Positions 14,125 through 22,464 are shown, counted from the first letter of the stretch. The stretch is 64,000 nucleotides of DNA from Clostridia bacterium (GCA_029099685.1 JAQXOO010000025.1:1-64000), one strand, 5' to 3'. Program-made: numbers and translations. Notes: generated by a model from the letters alone, not told the origin.

Positions 14125-15027
14125 ATGGATATCAAGCAGCTGGAAGCGTTCGTTTATGTGGTGGAGACCTGCAGCTTTTCCAAGGCGGGCGAGCTGCTGC
14201 ACCTGACGCAGCCCACCATCAGCTCCCACATCCTTTCCCTGGAGCGGGAGCTGAACATCAAGCTCATCGTCCGCACCACCAAGGAGACCTATCCCTCAGA
14301 GGCGGGCAAGCTGCTGTACAATTACGCCAAGGAGATCCTCATCATGCGGGAAAACGCCATCCAGGCCATCCAGATGTTTTCCCAGGAAATGCGGGGGACC
14401 ATCACGGTGGCGGCGTCCACCATCCCCGGGCAGTATTACCTGCCCCGGCTGCTGCAGTCCTTCCGGGAAAAGTATCCGGACATCAAGTTCAACATCCAGA
14501 TGACCGACAGCGCCGATGTGGTGGACCGGGTCACCACCCGTTCCGCGGAGGTGGGCTTTTCCGGAACGGAGATCGACGCGCCCAAGTGTGTCTACCGGGA
14601 GTTTGCCGATGACCGGCTGGTGGTCATCACCCCCAATGAGCCCCGCTTCCGGCAGTATGTGGGAAAGGGCTTTCCCATCCGCCAGCTCCGGGAGGAGCCT
14701 TTTATCAGCCGGGAGATGGGCAGCGGCACCAGAAGGGAGACCGAGGCCTTTCTGAAAGCACTGGGCATCCAGGTGTCCGACCTGAAAACGGCGGTGGAGG
14801 TGCGCTCCACCGAAAGCATCGTTAAGATGGTCAGCGAGGGCATGGGCGTGGCCGTCCTGTCCAAAAGCGCCTGCGAGGACTATCAGCAGTTCGGAAAGGT
14901 GCTGGCCTTTGATTTTGACAACATCACCCTGCGGCGCAAGCTGTATATCATCCGCCACAAAAACAGCATTTTGTCCCCCATCGCCCAGGTGTTTTACGAT
15001 TACGCCAGAACCTTCTACAAGAAATAA
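14125..15027 (+). CDS. LysR-family regulator, probably of selenium genes
   Basis: The 300-residue protein has an N-terminal winged HTH (MDIKQLEAFVYVVETCSFSK onward, then LHLTQPTISSHI) and a C-terminal periplasmic-binding-like effector domain. A LysR subfamily is recurrently found beside selenium genes in Clostridia, and this one is divergent from selD with only 89 bases between. I infer that it responds to selenium or sulfur status. The ATG at 14125 has AAGGGAGG ten bases upstream; the longer frame lacks one. No effector-specific residues can be named. Confidence 0.88.
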   Translation: MDIKQLEAFVYVVETCSFSKAGELLHLTQPTISSHILSLERELNIKLIVRTTKETYPSEAGKLLYNYAKEILIMRENAIQAIQMFSQEMRGTITVAASTIPGQYYLPRLLQSFREKYPDIKFNIQMTDSADVVDRVTTRSAEVGFSGTEIDAPKCVYREFADDRLVVITPNEPRFRQYVGKGFPIRQLREEPFISREMGSGTRRETEAFLKALGIQVSDLKTAVEVRSTESIVKMVSEGMGVAVLSKSACEDYQQFGKVLAFDFDNITLRRKLYIIRHKNSILSPIAQVFYDYARTFYKK

Positions 15028-15069
15028 GGGAGCCCGCGGCAGAAATGCCCGTTTTTTGAACAAAAAGCC

Positions 15070-15096
15070 AAAACCGGCGGGAGACCGCCGGTTTTT
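15070..15096 (+). terminator. Terminator after LysR gene
   Basis: ACCGGCGG and CCGCCGGT with a GAGA loop are followed by five T residues. The next 150 bases to 15248 hold no gene that I can support. Confidence 0.85.
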
Positions 15097-15248
15097 CTTA
15101 TGGGACCAGGGAACGTTTTCCGCGTTCCCCGCGCGGGCCCTTCAGCCGCTTTCGGATTGCGCAGGACACGCGCCTCTTTTATCTCGGTTTATCACAATTC
15201 CGGGCGGGTGAACATATTTTTTGCGGGGAGCTCCTGCCGCAAATACAG

Positions 15249-15274
15249 AAAAAGCACCCGGTCCGGGTGCTTTT
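15249..15274 (-). terminator. Terminator of the spoVA operon
   Basis: AAAGCACCCGG and CCGGGTGCTTT form a stem, and the minus-strand transcript continues with TTTTTC. It lies 57 bases past the spoVAE stop. Confidence 0.8.
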
Positions 15275-15330
15275 GACTGTTTGACGGACGCAAGCGCCTT
15301 GCGCTTGGCCCCACGCGGGAGAGAAGGGGC

Positions 15331-15687
15331 CTACGAGCGGTCGCCGGGCTTGAACAAAAAAGCCGCCAGCAGGGAAAAGCCCACCGCCGCGGCAATGCCG
15401 CCGGCAGTGGCGGTGAGCCCGCCGGTAAAGGCGCCCAGCAGGCCGCTTTCCGCCACGGCCTTTTTCACGCCCTCGGCCATGGTGTAGCCAAAGCCCAGCA
15501 GAGGCACCGTGGCGCCGCAGCCGGCCCATTCCACCAGCGGGCCCCACAGGCCCACACCGGTGAGGATCACGCCCAGCACCACATAGGCGCTGAGGATGCG
15601 GGCGGGGGTCAGCCGGGTGCGGTCGATGAGCACCTGGCTCAGGGCACAGATGACGCCCCCCACCAAAAAGGCTTTCAAGTACATCAT
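15331..15687 (-). CDS. spoVAE: Stage V sporulation protein AE
   Basis: This 118-residue hydrophobic protein carries the family segments FLVGGVICALSQVLIDRT, GATVPLLGFGYTMAEGV and a Gly-rich TM region. It matches the SpoVAE (AEb) membrane component of the channel that moves dipicolinic acid into the spore and releases it on germination. The ATG at 15687 overlaps the spoVAD stop in ATGA. It is the last gene of a three-gene spoVAC-AD-AE unit. Confidence 0.92.
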   Translation of the reverse strand: MMYLKAFLVGGVICALSQVLIDRTRLTPARILSAYVVLGVILTGVGLWGPLVEWAGCGATVPLLGFGYTMAEGVKKAVAESGLLGAFTGGLTATAGGIAAAVGFSLLAAFLFKPGDRS

Positions 15688-16688
15688 AGGTTGGCCTCCA
15701 GTCTCAGCAGATGGCAGATGCCCGGGATGGATTCTCCCTGGTTGGACGAGGTGGGGCTCATCAGCGCCCCTGTGCCGCAGAACAGCACCTTTTTCAGCTT
15801 TCCCGCCGCCAGGTCGGGCAGCAGCCGGCCGCACAGCACCGCGGCGGAGCAGCCGCAGCCGGAGGCGCCGGCGTGGGCATCCTGGCTTTCGTCATACAGC
15901 AGCATCCCGCAGTCCTGGTAGCGGCCGTCCAGCTCCACACCGTCCCGGCGGAACAGCTCTATGACGATGTCCCGGCCGATGGCCGCCAGGTCGCCGGTGA
16001 CGATCAGGTCAAAATCGGCGGGCTGCTGGCCGCTGTCCCGGAAGAAGGTGCGCAGGGTCTCGTAAGCGCTCTGGGCCATGGCGGCGCCCATGTTGGCGCT
16101 GTCGGTGACGCCGGGGTCATAGATGCGGCCCGCGGTGGCGGCGGTGATGCCCACGGGGGCGGGGCCGCCGTGCAGCACCACGGCGCCGGAGGCGGTGGCG
16201 GTCCACTGGGCGGAGGGCGGCCGCTGGCCGCCGTATTCCAGAGGATAGCGGTACTGGCGCTCCGCCGAGCAGAAGTGAGAGGAGGCCAGACACAGCGTCC
16301 GCTGGGCAAATCCGCCGGATACCAGCGCGGCGCCCAGAATCAGGCTCTCCGCCATGGTGGAGCAGGCGCCGTACAGGCCGAAATAGGGCACGCCCACGCC
16401 CCGCATGGCATAGCCGGTGGAGATGCACTGGTTCAAAAGGTCTCCCCCCAGGGCGCAGTCCAGCCGGGAGGGGGTCAGGCCCGCCTTGTTCAGCGCCGTT
16501 TCACAGGCGATCTCCACCATGCGGCTCTCGGCCTGCTCCCAGGTCTTTTTGCCGAAGCGGTTTTCCCGGGCAACATAGTCAAAGCAGCTGCCCAGGGGGC
16601 CTTCGCCCTCCTTGGTGCCCACGGCGGCGGCCCAGGTCTCCACCCCCACAGGGGTCTCGAAAAACAGCGTATCGCCCACCCGGCTCAT
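15684..16688 (-). CDS. spoVAD: Stage V sporulation protein AD
   Basis: The 334-residue SpoVAD has a thiolase-like fold and binds dipicolinic acid on the outer face of the spore inner membrane. Recognisable parts are ENRFGKKTWEQAESRM near the N-terminus, YGACSTMAESLILGA, SHFCSAERQYRYPLEYG and the Ser/Gly-rich end TGALMSPTSSNQGESIPGI. I took the ATG at 16688, which overlaps the spoVAC stop, rather than an upstream in-frame ATG. Confidence 0.94.
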   Translation of the reverse strand: MSRVGDTLFFETPVGVETWAAAVGTKEGEGPLGSCFDYVARENRFGKKTWEQAESRMVEIACETALNKAGLTPSRLDCALGGDLLNQCISTGYAMRGVGVPYFGLYGACSTMAESLILGAALVSGGFAQRTLCLASSHFCSAERQYRYPLEYGGQRPPSAQWTATASGAVVLHGGPAPVGITAATAGRIYDPGVTDSANMGAAMAQSAYETLRTFFRDSGQQPADFDLIVTGDLAAIGRDIVIELFRRDGVELDGRYQDCGMLLYDESQDAHAGASGCGCSAAVLCGRLLPDLAAGKLKKVLFCGTGALMSPTSSNQGESIPGICHLLRLEANL

Positions 16689-17131
16689 CCCATCACCTCC
16701 ATCAGCCATAAAATCACACCGTAAAACACGCTGGCGGAAATGCCGAAGGTGAGCACCGGCCCGGCGATGGAGAACATCTTCACGCAGGTGCCCAGAACGA
16801 AGCCCTCGGTCTTGAACTCCATGGCGGGGGCGGCGATGGAATTGGCGAAGCCGGTGATGGGCACCAGCGTGCCCGCCCCGGCGAACTTTGCGATCTTTTC
16901 AAACAGGCGGCAGGCGGTAAGGGCCACCCCCAGAAACACCAGGGAGATGGACACCGCGGAGCCGGCGGCCTCCTTGTCCAGCCCCATGTTTTCAAAAACC
17001 GTCCGCAGCACCTGGCCCAGGACGCAGATGAGGCCGCCCACCAAAAAGGCGGCGGGGATGGTCTTTGCTGAGGGGGTGGGGGGCGATTTTTTCTCATAAA
17101 GGGTCTGATATTCCTTGCGATCCAGTTTCAT
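16685..17131 (-). CDS. spoVAC: Stage V sporulation protein AC
   Basis: SpoVAC is the mechanosensitive-channel-like membrane subunit for dipicolinate. The 148-residue product starts MKLDRKEYQTLYEKKSPPTP and contains FLVGGLICVLGQ, then a TGFANSIAAPAMEFKTEGFV segment typical of the family. It has four to five membrane helices. The longer frame upstream to 17236 overlaps the predicted sigma-G promoter and is not used. AAGAGGTG is the ribosome site. Confidence 0.94.
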   Translation of the reverse strand: MKLDRKEYQTLYEKKSPPTPSAKTIPAAFLVGGLICVLGQVLRTVFENMGLDKEAAGSAVSISLVFLGVALTACRLFEKIAKFAGAGTLVPITGFANSIAAPAMEFKTEGFVLGTCVKMFSIAGPVLTFGISASVFYGVILWLMEVMG

Positions 17132-17149
17132 GCAGTTCACCTCTTGGGG

Positions 17150-17178
17150 TAGTATGGTGGTGAAACGGGAAAATATGC
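17150..17178 (-). promoter_or_regulatory. Sigma-G-type forespore promoter of spoVAC-AD-AE
   Basis: On the minus strand GCATA (17178-17174) and CATACTA (17156-17150) are 17 bases apart, matching the forespore sigma-factor consensus GHATR / CATNHTA. It lies 19 bases upstream of the spoVAC start. This would restrict expression to the forespore. Confidence 0.7.
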
Positions 17179-17239
17179 AAAAAACAGGCCGCGGACAAAG
17201 CGCCGCGGCCCGGGCGCCGTTTGCCTGCGTGAACAAAGG

Positions 17240-17273
17240 AACGGCCCCGAAAGCACAGGCTTTCGGGGCCGTT
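17240..17273 (-). terminator. Strong hairpin between DUF3343 gene and spoVA
   Basis: AACGGCCCCGAAAGC and GCTTTCGGGGCCGTT form a 15-base-pair stem. The T-run after it on the minus strand is poor, so it may act mainly as an insulator or 3' end stabiliser for the upstream selenium genes. Confidence 0.65.
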
Positions 17274-17291
17274 TGTCTGAAAAAGAAGGTG

Positions 17292-17528
17292 TCAGCGGTT
17301 GGAACAGATCATCGTCAGTTCTTCTCCCTCCAGGCGGAACAGCTGCTCCAGGTCCTCGGAGTGAAAGGCCGTGTCGGACTCGGCCTCAAACCGCACACAG
17401 GTGCCGCAGGAGGAACTGACCCGGCGGGGCACAGGCATCAGCTTGCCCTGGATGCCCGCTTCCTTCAGCTGTTTGTTGAAGCGGATGGCCCCGAAATGGG
17501 AGAAGAAGGTGGCGATAAAGGTCTGCAT
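17292..17528 (-). CDS. DUF3343 protein, putative selenium/sulfur carrier
   Basis: This 78-residue protein has the layout of DUF3343 proteins, which occur beside YedE/YedF genes in selenium-using anaerobes and are proposed to be selenium or sulfur carriers. It contains the Cys pair SSCGTCVRFE near residues 40-47 and a third Cys close to the C-terminus. It starts three bases after the tusA-like stop, so it is part of the yedE operon. The role in selenium traffic is inferred from neighbourhood. Confidence 0.8.
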   Translation of the reverse strand: MQTFIATFFSHFGAIRFNKQLKEAGIQGKLMPVPRRVSSSCGTCVRFEAESDTAFHSEDLEQLFRLEGEELTMICSNR

Positions 17529-17531
17529 AGG

Positions 17532-17741
17532 TTATTTTACCTCGATGATGTATTCGTCATCCTTTTCCGTGACGGAGGCAGTCTTGCCGGCGTTTTTCAC
17601 GAAGCGGGAAACGTTGTTCAGAGCGGTCTGGTTGTCCACCAGGATCTCATAAGCCTCGGCGTTCTGCTTCAGCGCCTCCATGGTCAGCACGACAGGCTGG
17701 GGACAGGACAGGCCGCGGGCGTCAACAGTGATCTTTGCCAT
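17532..17741 (-). CDS. yedF: TusA/YedF-like sulfurtransferase
   Basis: The 69-residue product is a TusA-fold protein with the diagnostic N-terminal motif DARGLSCPQPV, whose Cys can carry a persulfide or perselenide. The family passes sulfur in tRNA thiolation; versions beside YedE are associated with selenium metabolism. I chose the ATG at 17741 (MAKITVDARG) because AAAGGAG is 12 bases upstream. It lies between yedE and the DUF3343 gene. Confidence 0.88.
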   Translation of the reverse strand: MAKITVDARGLSCPQPVVLTMEALKQNAEAYEILVDNQTALNNVSRFVKNAGKTASVTEKDDEYIIEVK

Positions 17742-17766
17742 AGTATAACTGCTCCTTTCCAATAAA

Positions 17767-18849
17767 TCAAGCCTTGGATTTTTTGGTGTTGTAAACGGCG
17801 ATGACCAGCATGACCACCAGCATCAGGATGCAGGCGATGCGGCCGTTGGGAGTGGTGCCCGCGCCGGAAGAGGCCAGCTTGAAGTTGTGGCAGAAGGCAG
17901 CGCCCACGAACATACCCAGGACGGCCACGGCGGAGTCGGTGTTGCCCTCGCCGGCCAGGATCAGCTGGCGCAGGGGGCAGCCGCCCAGCAGCACGGAGCC
18001 CAGGCCGACAACGGTCATGCCCAGGAAGTTCCACAGGTGCTCGGTGTGGGCGACGGGCTGGGCGATGATCTCGCCGGCCTCGTTCAGACCGCGGGTGAAG
18101 CCCAGATGGAAGTTGCCGGTGGCGATGTTGCCGATGGCGGCGATGACGATGATGGCGATGAAGCCGCAGATCAGGGTCCAATCCTTGAACAGGATGACGT
18201 CACGGATGCCGCCCACCATGCACAGGCGGGTGCGCTGGGCGATGGCGCCCACGATCAGGCCGGCAGCCAGGGCAGCCCAGATGGGAGCGCGCATGGAGCC
18301 GGGGCCGCTTTCACTGAACAGCAGCAGGGTGGGGAAAGCCACCAGCACCACCAGCAGCGCCACGTTGATGCCGGTGATGGCGAAGCCCTCCAGCTTGCCC
18401 TGACGGTAGCTGCGGCCCAGGGAGAAGCCCTTTTTCAGGAAGACCACGCCGATGAGGATGCCCACCACGAAGCCCACCAGGGCCACCACGGCGTTCAGGT
18501 CGCCGCCGGCGATACGCAGGGCCATGCGCAGGGGGCAGCCCAGGAAGATCAGGGCGCCCACCATCACACCGAAGCCCAGGACGAAGCGGGTGAGGGGGGA
18601 GGAGCCGCCGCGGGGGGCGAAGTCCTTTTTGATGAGGGCCATCAGGAAGGCGCCGCACACCAGGCCGATGATCTCGGGCCGGACGTACTGCACGATGGCA
18701 GCGCCGTGCATACCCACGCCGCCGGCGATGTCACGGATGAAGCAGGCGATGCAGAAGCCCATGTTCTTGGGGTTGCCCAGCATCACCAGCACCACGGCGA
18801 TCACACCGACCAGGCCGCCGCCGATGAGCAGGTTTCTCTTTTCTTTCAT
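17767..18849 (-). CDS. yedE: YedE-family putative selenium transporter
   Basis: This 360-residue protein has about ten hydrophobic helices and two copies of the YedE/YeeE repeat. Each repeat has a conserved Cys in FLGCPLRMALRIAGGD and LLGGCPLRQLILAGEG. The family moves thiosulfate-like sulfur or, when clustered with Sec genes, is annotated as a selenium transporter. An AGGAGG site precedes the ATG. It heads a minus-strand operon with yedF and the DUF3343 gene, and faces away from the PLP enzyme. Confidence 0.9.
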   Translation of the reverse strand: MKEKRNLLIGGGLVGVIAVVLVMLGNPKNMGFCIACFIRDIAGGVGMHGAAIVQYVRPEIIGLVCGAFLMALIKKDFAPRGGSSPLTRFVLGFGVMVGALIFLGCPLRMALRIAGGDLNAVVALVGFVVGILIGVVFLKKGFSLGRSYRQGKLEGFAITGINVALLVVLVAFPTLLLFSESGPGSMRAPIWAALAAGLIVGAIAQRTRLCMVGGIRDVILFKDWTLICGFIAIIVIAAIGNIATGNFHLGFTRGLNEAGEIIAQPVAHTEHLWNFLGMTVVGLGSVLLGGCPLRQLILAGEGNTDSAVAVLGMFVGAAFCHNFKLASSGAGTTPNGRIACILMLVVMLVIAVYNTKKSKA

Positions 18850-19109
18850 GTCTCTTTCCTCCTATACTGCGATCTTGCAAAGAATGGGAACTACTTTAAC
18901 GATAGCTCAGATTGGACCGGTTGTAAAACAAATTATTTCGATTGGAAAAGGCTGGATAGAGAAACAAAATAAGTAAGATTTATATATAAACTATTGAAAT
19001 AAGCTCCTTTTTTGCTTTTATTGAAAAACAAAATAGCAAAAAGCGGACACCGCGTCCCGGACTGTGGTATACTGGTAAAAAACCCGCAGAGAGAAAGAGG
19101 GGCCAATCT
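18850..19109. promoter_or_regulatory. Divergent intergenic region yedE / PLP enzyme
   Basis: This 260-base AT-rich region separates two selenium-linked operons. A plausible plus-strand promoter is GGACAC-N17-TATACT with the -10 box at 19068-19073; its -35 box is weak. I found no gene here. Shared regulation of both directions is an inference. Confidence 0.4.
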
Positions 19110-20279
19110 ATGAACAAGATCTATCTGGACAACGGCAGCACATCCTTTCCCAAAGCACCCGGCGTGGGGCGGGCCATGGCGGATTTTATCGAAAAGGTGG
19201 GGGTCAACATCGGCCGGGGCGGCTATGAGGAGGCCTATTCCGCCGCCGAGGTGGTGCTGGACACCCGGGAAAAGCTGTGCGGGCTGCTGGGCTTTGACAA
19301 GCCGGAAAACGTCGTTTTCACCAGCGGCGTCACCGCGTCCATGAACATCCTGCTCAAGGGCCTGCTGCGGCCGGGCGACCACGTGCTCACCACCTCCATG
19401 GAGCACAACGCCGTCATGCGCCCCCTCCGCCAGCTGGAGCAGCAGGGGGTGGAGGTCACCTGCATCCCCTGCCAACGGGACGGCTCCCTGTGCCTGGAGG
19501 CGCTGCCGGGGCTGTTCCGCCCCAACACCCGGGCGCTGGTGATGACCCATGCCTCCAACGTCTGCGGAACGGTGATGCCGGTGGCGCAGGCCGCCGCCCT
19601 GTGCCGGGAGCGGGGGGTGTTCGTCATGGTGGACTGCGCCCAGAGCGCCGGACTTTTGCCCGTGGACATGAAGGGCTGGGGCGTGGACGCGGTGGGCTTC
19701 GCGGGGCATAAGGGCCTTTTGGGCCCCCAGGGCATCGGCGGCTTCATCGTCACCGACCGGCTGGCCGCGGTCCTGGATCCGCTGCTGTCGGGGGGCACCG
19801 GCAGCATTTCCCACCTGGAGACCGTGCCTGACTTTCTCCCCGACCGGTTCGAGCCGGGCACCCAGAACCTGCCGGGCATCTTCGGCCTTCACGCTGCGCT
19901 GGAATGGCTGGAGAAAACCGGGACGGACACCGTCTTTGCCCACGAGATGGCCTGCACCGCCGCGCTGCTGGAGGGGCTGGAGCGGGCGGAGGGCGTCCGC
20001 ATCGCGGGAAAGACCGGCACAGAGGGACGCACCGCGGTGGTGTCGGTGGACTTTACCGGCCTGGACAACGCCGACGCGGCCTTTTTGCTGGAGGACCGCT
20101 ACGGCATCATGACCCGCTGCGGCCTGCACTGCGCCCCTGCGGCCCACCGCAGCCTGGGCACCTTTCCCCAGGGGACGGTGCGCTTCGCTCCGGGCTACGC
20201 CACCACGCCGGAGGACATCGCCGCCGCACTGGCCGCCGTGGAGGAGATCGCCGGCGAAAAATGCCGGAAAATGGAATAA
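19110..20279 (+). CDS. Class V aminotransferase-fold PLP enzyme (cysteine desulfurase-like)
   Basis: The 389-residue protein has the cysteine desulfurase/selenocysteine lyase fold. It opens YLDNGSTSFPKAP, has TSGVTASMNILLKGLL and the substrate-binding VDCAQSAGLLPVDM. The PLP Lys lies in FAGHKGLLGPQGIGG. A Cys-bearing loop, MTRCGLHCAPAAHRSLGT, sits near the C-terminus at the place of the active-site Cys. Enzymes of this type sit beside yedE/yedF in selenium-using Clostridia, so it may release selenium or sulfur for SelD. Substrate preference cannot be read from the sequence. Confidence 0.85.
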   Translation: MNKIYLDNGSTSFPKAPGVGRAMADFIEKVGVNIGRGGYEEAYSAAEVVLDTREKLCGLLGFDKPENVVFTSGVTASMNILLKGLLRPGDHVLTTSMEHNAVMRPLRQLEQQGVEVTCIPCQRDGSLCLEALPGLFRPNTRALVMTHASNVCGTVMPVAQAAALCRERGVFVMVDCAQSAGLLPVDMKGWGVDAVGFAGHKGLLGPQGIGGFIVTDRLAAVLDPLLSGGTGSISHLETVPDFLPDRFEPGTQNLPGIFGLHAALEWLEKTGTDTVFAHEMACTAALLEGLERAEGVRIAGKTGTEGRTAVVSVDFTGLDNADAAFLLEDRYGIMTRCGLHCAPAAHRSLGTFPQGTVRFAPGYATTPEDIAAALAAVEEIAGEKCRKME

Positions 20280-20377
20280 AAAACCCGATAAAAGCCCGAT
20301 AAATACAAAGTTTCGGATTTATAGATTTTTTCTTGAAGTGCACGGTATTAAAAATTTTAATATTCACAATTTTTTGC

Positions 20378-20405
20378 TTGTACTCTGCCTGAAACTTGGT
20401 AAAAT
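20378..20405 (+). promoter_or_regulatory. Candidate promoter of the grd operon
   Basis: TTGTAC and TAAAAT are separated by 16 bases, about 50 bases upstream of the glycine riboswitch, in AT-rich DNA that otherwise lacks genes. Confidence 0.45.
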
Positions 20406-20457
20406 AAACTTGAAAATACGCTGTAGTCGTATGTCATATTGATTTGGATGATGTTTT

Positions 20458-20625
20458 CGGGAGATCCGTAAAAGCGGAGCCGAAGGAATAAGCCGGGCGG
20501 CCAGCCAGCCTCCTGGTGAAGATCTCAGGCAAACAGGACCGGAAACGGACAAAACTCTGAAAAGCGGAAGCACCGACGGAGCAACCCTTTCAAAAGGGGA
20601 ATCTCTCAGGTTATGAAACAGAGCG
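20458..20625 (+). ncRNA. Tandem glycine riboswitch
   Basis: Two consecutive aptamers can be read. The first has the conserved GGAGA, GCCGAAGGA and ATCTCAGGC elements, and a short linker of the form AGGACCG follows. The second begins at ACTCTGAAAAGCGG, has GCACCGACGGAGCAA and CTCTCAGGT, and closes with CAGAG. These match the gcvT-type glycine riboswitch pattern. It lies in the leader of the glycine reductase operon, so glycine, the substrate, would control its own reductase. Confidence 0.9.
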
Positions 20626-20669
20626 AACGGCGGTATTTTGCTGCGGGTTCGGTCTGTTTTTTGTTTTTT
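20619..20669 (+). terminator. Riboswitch expression platform: intrinsic terminator
   Basis: CAGAGCGAAC (20619-20628) can pair with GTTCGGTCTG (20647-20656), with one mismatch, and is followed by TTTTTTGTTTTTT. The same CAGAG is the 3' strand of the second aptamer's closing stem, pairing with CTCTG at 20555-20559. The two pairings exclude each other, so glycine binding should prevent termination (an ON switch). Confidence 0.8.
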
Positions 20670-20727
20670 GCAAACGCGGACGGAGCTGCGGGGCGGACCC
20701 GGGCAGGGCCTTACGGTGGGAGGAACC

Positions 20728-21141
20728 ATGGAGAGCAAGCGCACCTTTTTGATCGTCACAAACAATCCCCTGGTGGCGGAATGCGTCCCGGCGGATTATG
20801 CGGTGGATTTTGAGAATATTACCTATCGTGAGATCCTGGTAAAGGTGCGGGATCTGGTGTATGCCGGGCACCGGCTGTACACCCATCCGCTGTCGGGAAG
20901 CGTCAAGCCCAACGAGACGCCCTATAAATCCGTGGTGGTCTCCAGACTGCCCAAAGGGATGGAGCCTGAGGAGGCGGCCATCATCTCCAACAGCATCGAA
21001 ACGTTTGACAAGTTCACACCCCGGAAGCGGGAGCTGACCCAGCAGATGTTCAAGGATTTCCAGCTCATCGACTATACCCTGCTTTGCGGCGCTGTCGGAC
21101 TGGACGCTGCGGCGGGTCTTAGTAATAGAAAATCGCATTAA
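20728..21141 (+). CDS. grdX: GrdX family protein
   Basis: The 137-residue product (MESKRTFLIVTNNPLVAECV at the start) matches in position and character GrdX, a small protein encoded at the head of glycine reductase operons and of unknown function. It contains PLSGSVKPNETPYKSVVV in the middle. The ATG at 20728 has GGGAGG seven bases upstream; the longer open frame runs through the riboswitch terminator and is not used. It is the first gene after the riboswitch. Confidence 0.85.
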   Translation: MESKRTFLIVTNNPLVAECVPADYAVDFENITYREILVKVRDLVYAGHRLYTHPLSGSVKPNETPYKSVVVSRLPKGMEPEEAAIISNSIETFDKFTPRKRELTQQMFKDFQLIDYTLLCGAVGLDAAAGLSNRKSH

Positions 21142-21165
21142 AAAAAGAAGAAGGAGGTGTTCACT

Positions 21166-22464
21166 TTGAAATTGGAACTGGGTTATATCCAGATCAACGA
21201 CATTCAATTTTCAAAGGAATGCAAGGTAGAAAACGGCACGCTTTTCGTTGACGCTGACGCTGTCAGAGCCTTCATGTACGAGGACGATGACGTCAAGGAT
21301 TGGGTCAAGTCCTTCAGCTTTGACATCGCCAAGCCCGGCGAGAGCGTTCGCATCACCCCTGTCAAGGACGTCATTGAGCCCCGCGTCAAGGTGGAAGGCC
21401 CCGGCGGCGTGTTCCCCGGCGTCATCTCCAAGGTCGACACCGTCGGCTCCGGCAAGACCCATGTCCTGCGCGGCATGGCTGTTGTCACCGCCGGCAAGAT
21501 CGTCGGCTTCCAGGAGGGCCTCATTGATATGTCCGGCCCCGGCGCCGACTATACGCCCTTCAGCAAGCTGAACAACTTCGTCGTGGTGGCTGAGCCCAAG
21601 GACGGCTATCAGGACCACAAGCACGAGTATGAGCACGCTGTGCGCATCGCCGGCCTGCGCGCCGCCACCTTCATCGGTGAGATCGGCCGCAACGTCACCC
21701 CCGATGAGACCCAGGAGTTTGAGACTCTGGGCATCAAGGAGGGCATCGAGAAGTATCCCGACCTGCCCCGCGTGGCTTATGTCCACATGCTGCAGAGCCA
21801 GGGCCTGCTGCACGACACCTATGTTTACGGCGTCGACGCCAAGCGCTCCCTGACCACCATCATCAACCCCACCGAGACCATGGACGGCGCTATCCTGAGC
21901 GGCAACTGCGTTTCCGCCTGCGATAAGAACACCACCTACCACCATCAGAACAACCCCGTGGTGGCCGAGCTGTTCGCCGCTCACGGCAAGACCCTGAACT
22001 ACGTCTGCAACATCATCACCAACGAAAACGTCTATCTGGCCGACAAGCAGCGCTCCTCTGACTGGACCGCCAAGCTGTGCCGCCTGCTGGATCTGGACGG
22101 CGCCATCGTCTCTCAGGAAGGCTTCGGCAACCCCGACACCGACCTGATCATGAACACCAAGAAGATCGAGCTGCAGGGCGTCAAGACCACCATCATCACC
22201 GACGAGTACGCCGGTCAGGACGGTAAGTCCCAGTCCCTGGCCGACGCCGATCCCCTGGCCGACGCCGTGGTCACCGGCGGCAACGCCAACGAGGTCATCA
22301 TCCTGCCCAAGATGGATAAGGTCATCGGCATGCTGGACTATGTGGACGTCATCGCCGGCGGCCATGCCGGCTCCCTGCGCGAGGACGGCTCCATCGAGGC
22401 TGAGCTGCAGGTCATCACCGGCGCCACCAACGAGATGGGCTTCAACTGCATGAGCGCCCGCTAA
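21166..22464 (+). CDS. grdE: Glycine reductase component B, proprotein GrdE
   Basis: GrdE is the proprotein of the substrate-specific component B of glycine reductase. Family members are cleaved at an internal Cys to give two subunits, the downstream one with an N-terminal pyruvoyl group that binds glycine. The candidate Cys is residue 248 in SGNCVSACDKN. The 432-residue length fits. I chose TTG at 21166 as start because AAGGAGG sits eight bases upstream at 21151-21157. An in-frame GTG at 21157 would lie inside the ribosome site. Arg codons are nearly all CGC, unlike neighbouring housekeeping genes, consistent with high expression. Confidence 0.95.
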   Translation: MKLELGYIQINDIQFSKECKVENGTLFVDADAVRAFMYEDDDVKDWVKSFSFDIAKPGESVRITPVKDVIEPRVKVEGPGGVFPGVISKVDTVGSGKTHVLRGMAVVTAGKIVGFQEGLIDMSGPGADYTPFSKLNNFVVVAEPKDGYQDHKHEYEHAVRIAGLRAATFIGEIGRNVTPDETQEFETLGIKEGIEKYPDLPRVAYVHMLQSQGLLHDTYVYGVDAKRSLTTIINPTETMDGAILSGNCVSACDKNTTYHHQNNPVVAELFAAHGKTLNYVCNIITNENVYLADKQRSSDWTAKLCRLLDLDGAIVSQEGFGNPDTDLIMNTKKIELQGVKTTIITDEYAGQDGKSQSLADADPLADAVVTGGNANEVIILPKMDKVIGMLDYVDVIAGGHAGSLREDGSIEAELQVITGATNEMGFNCMSAR

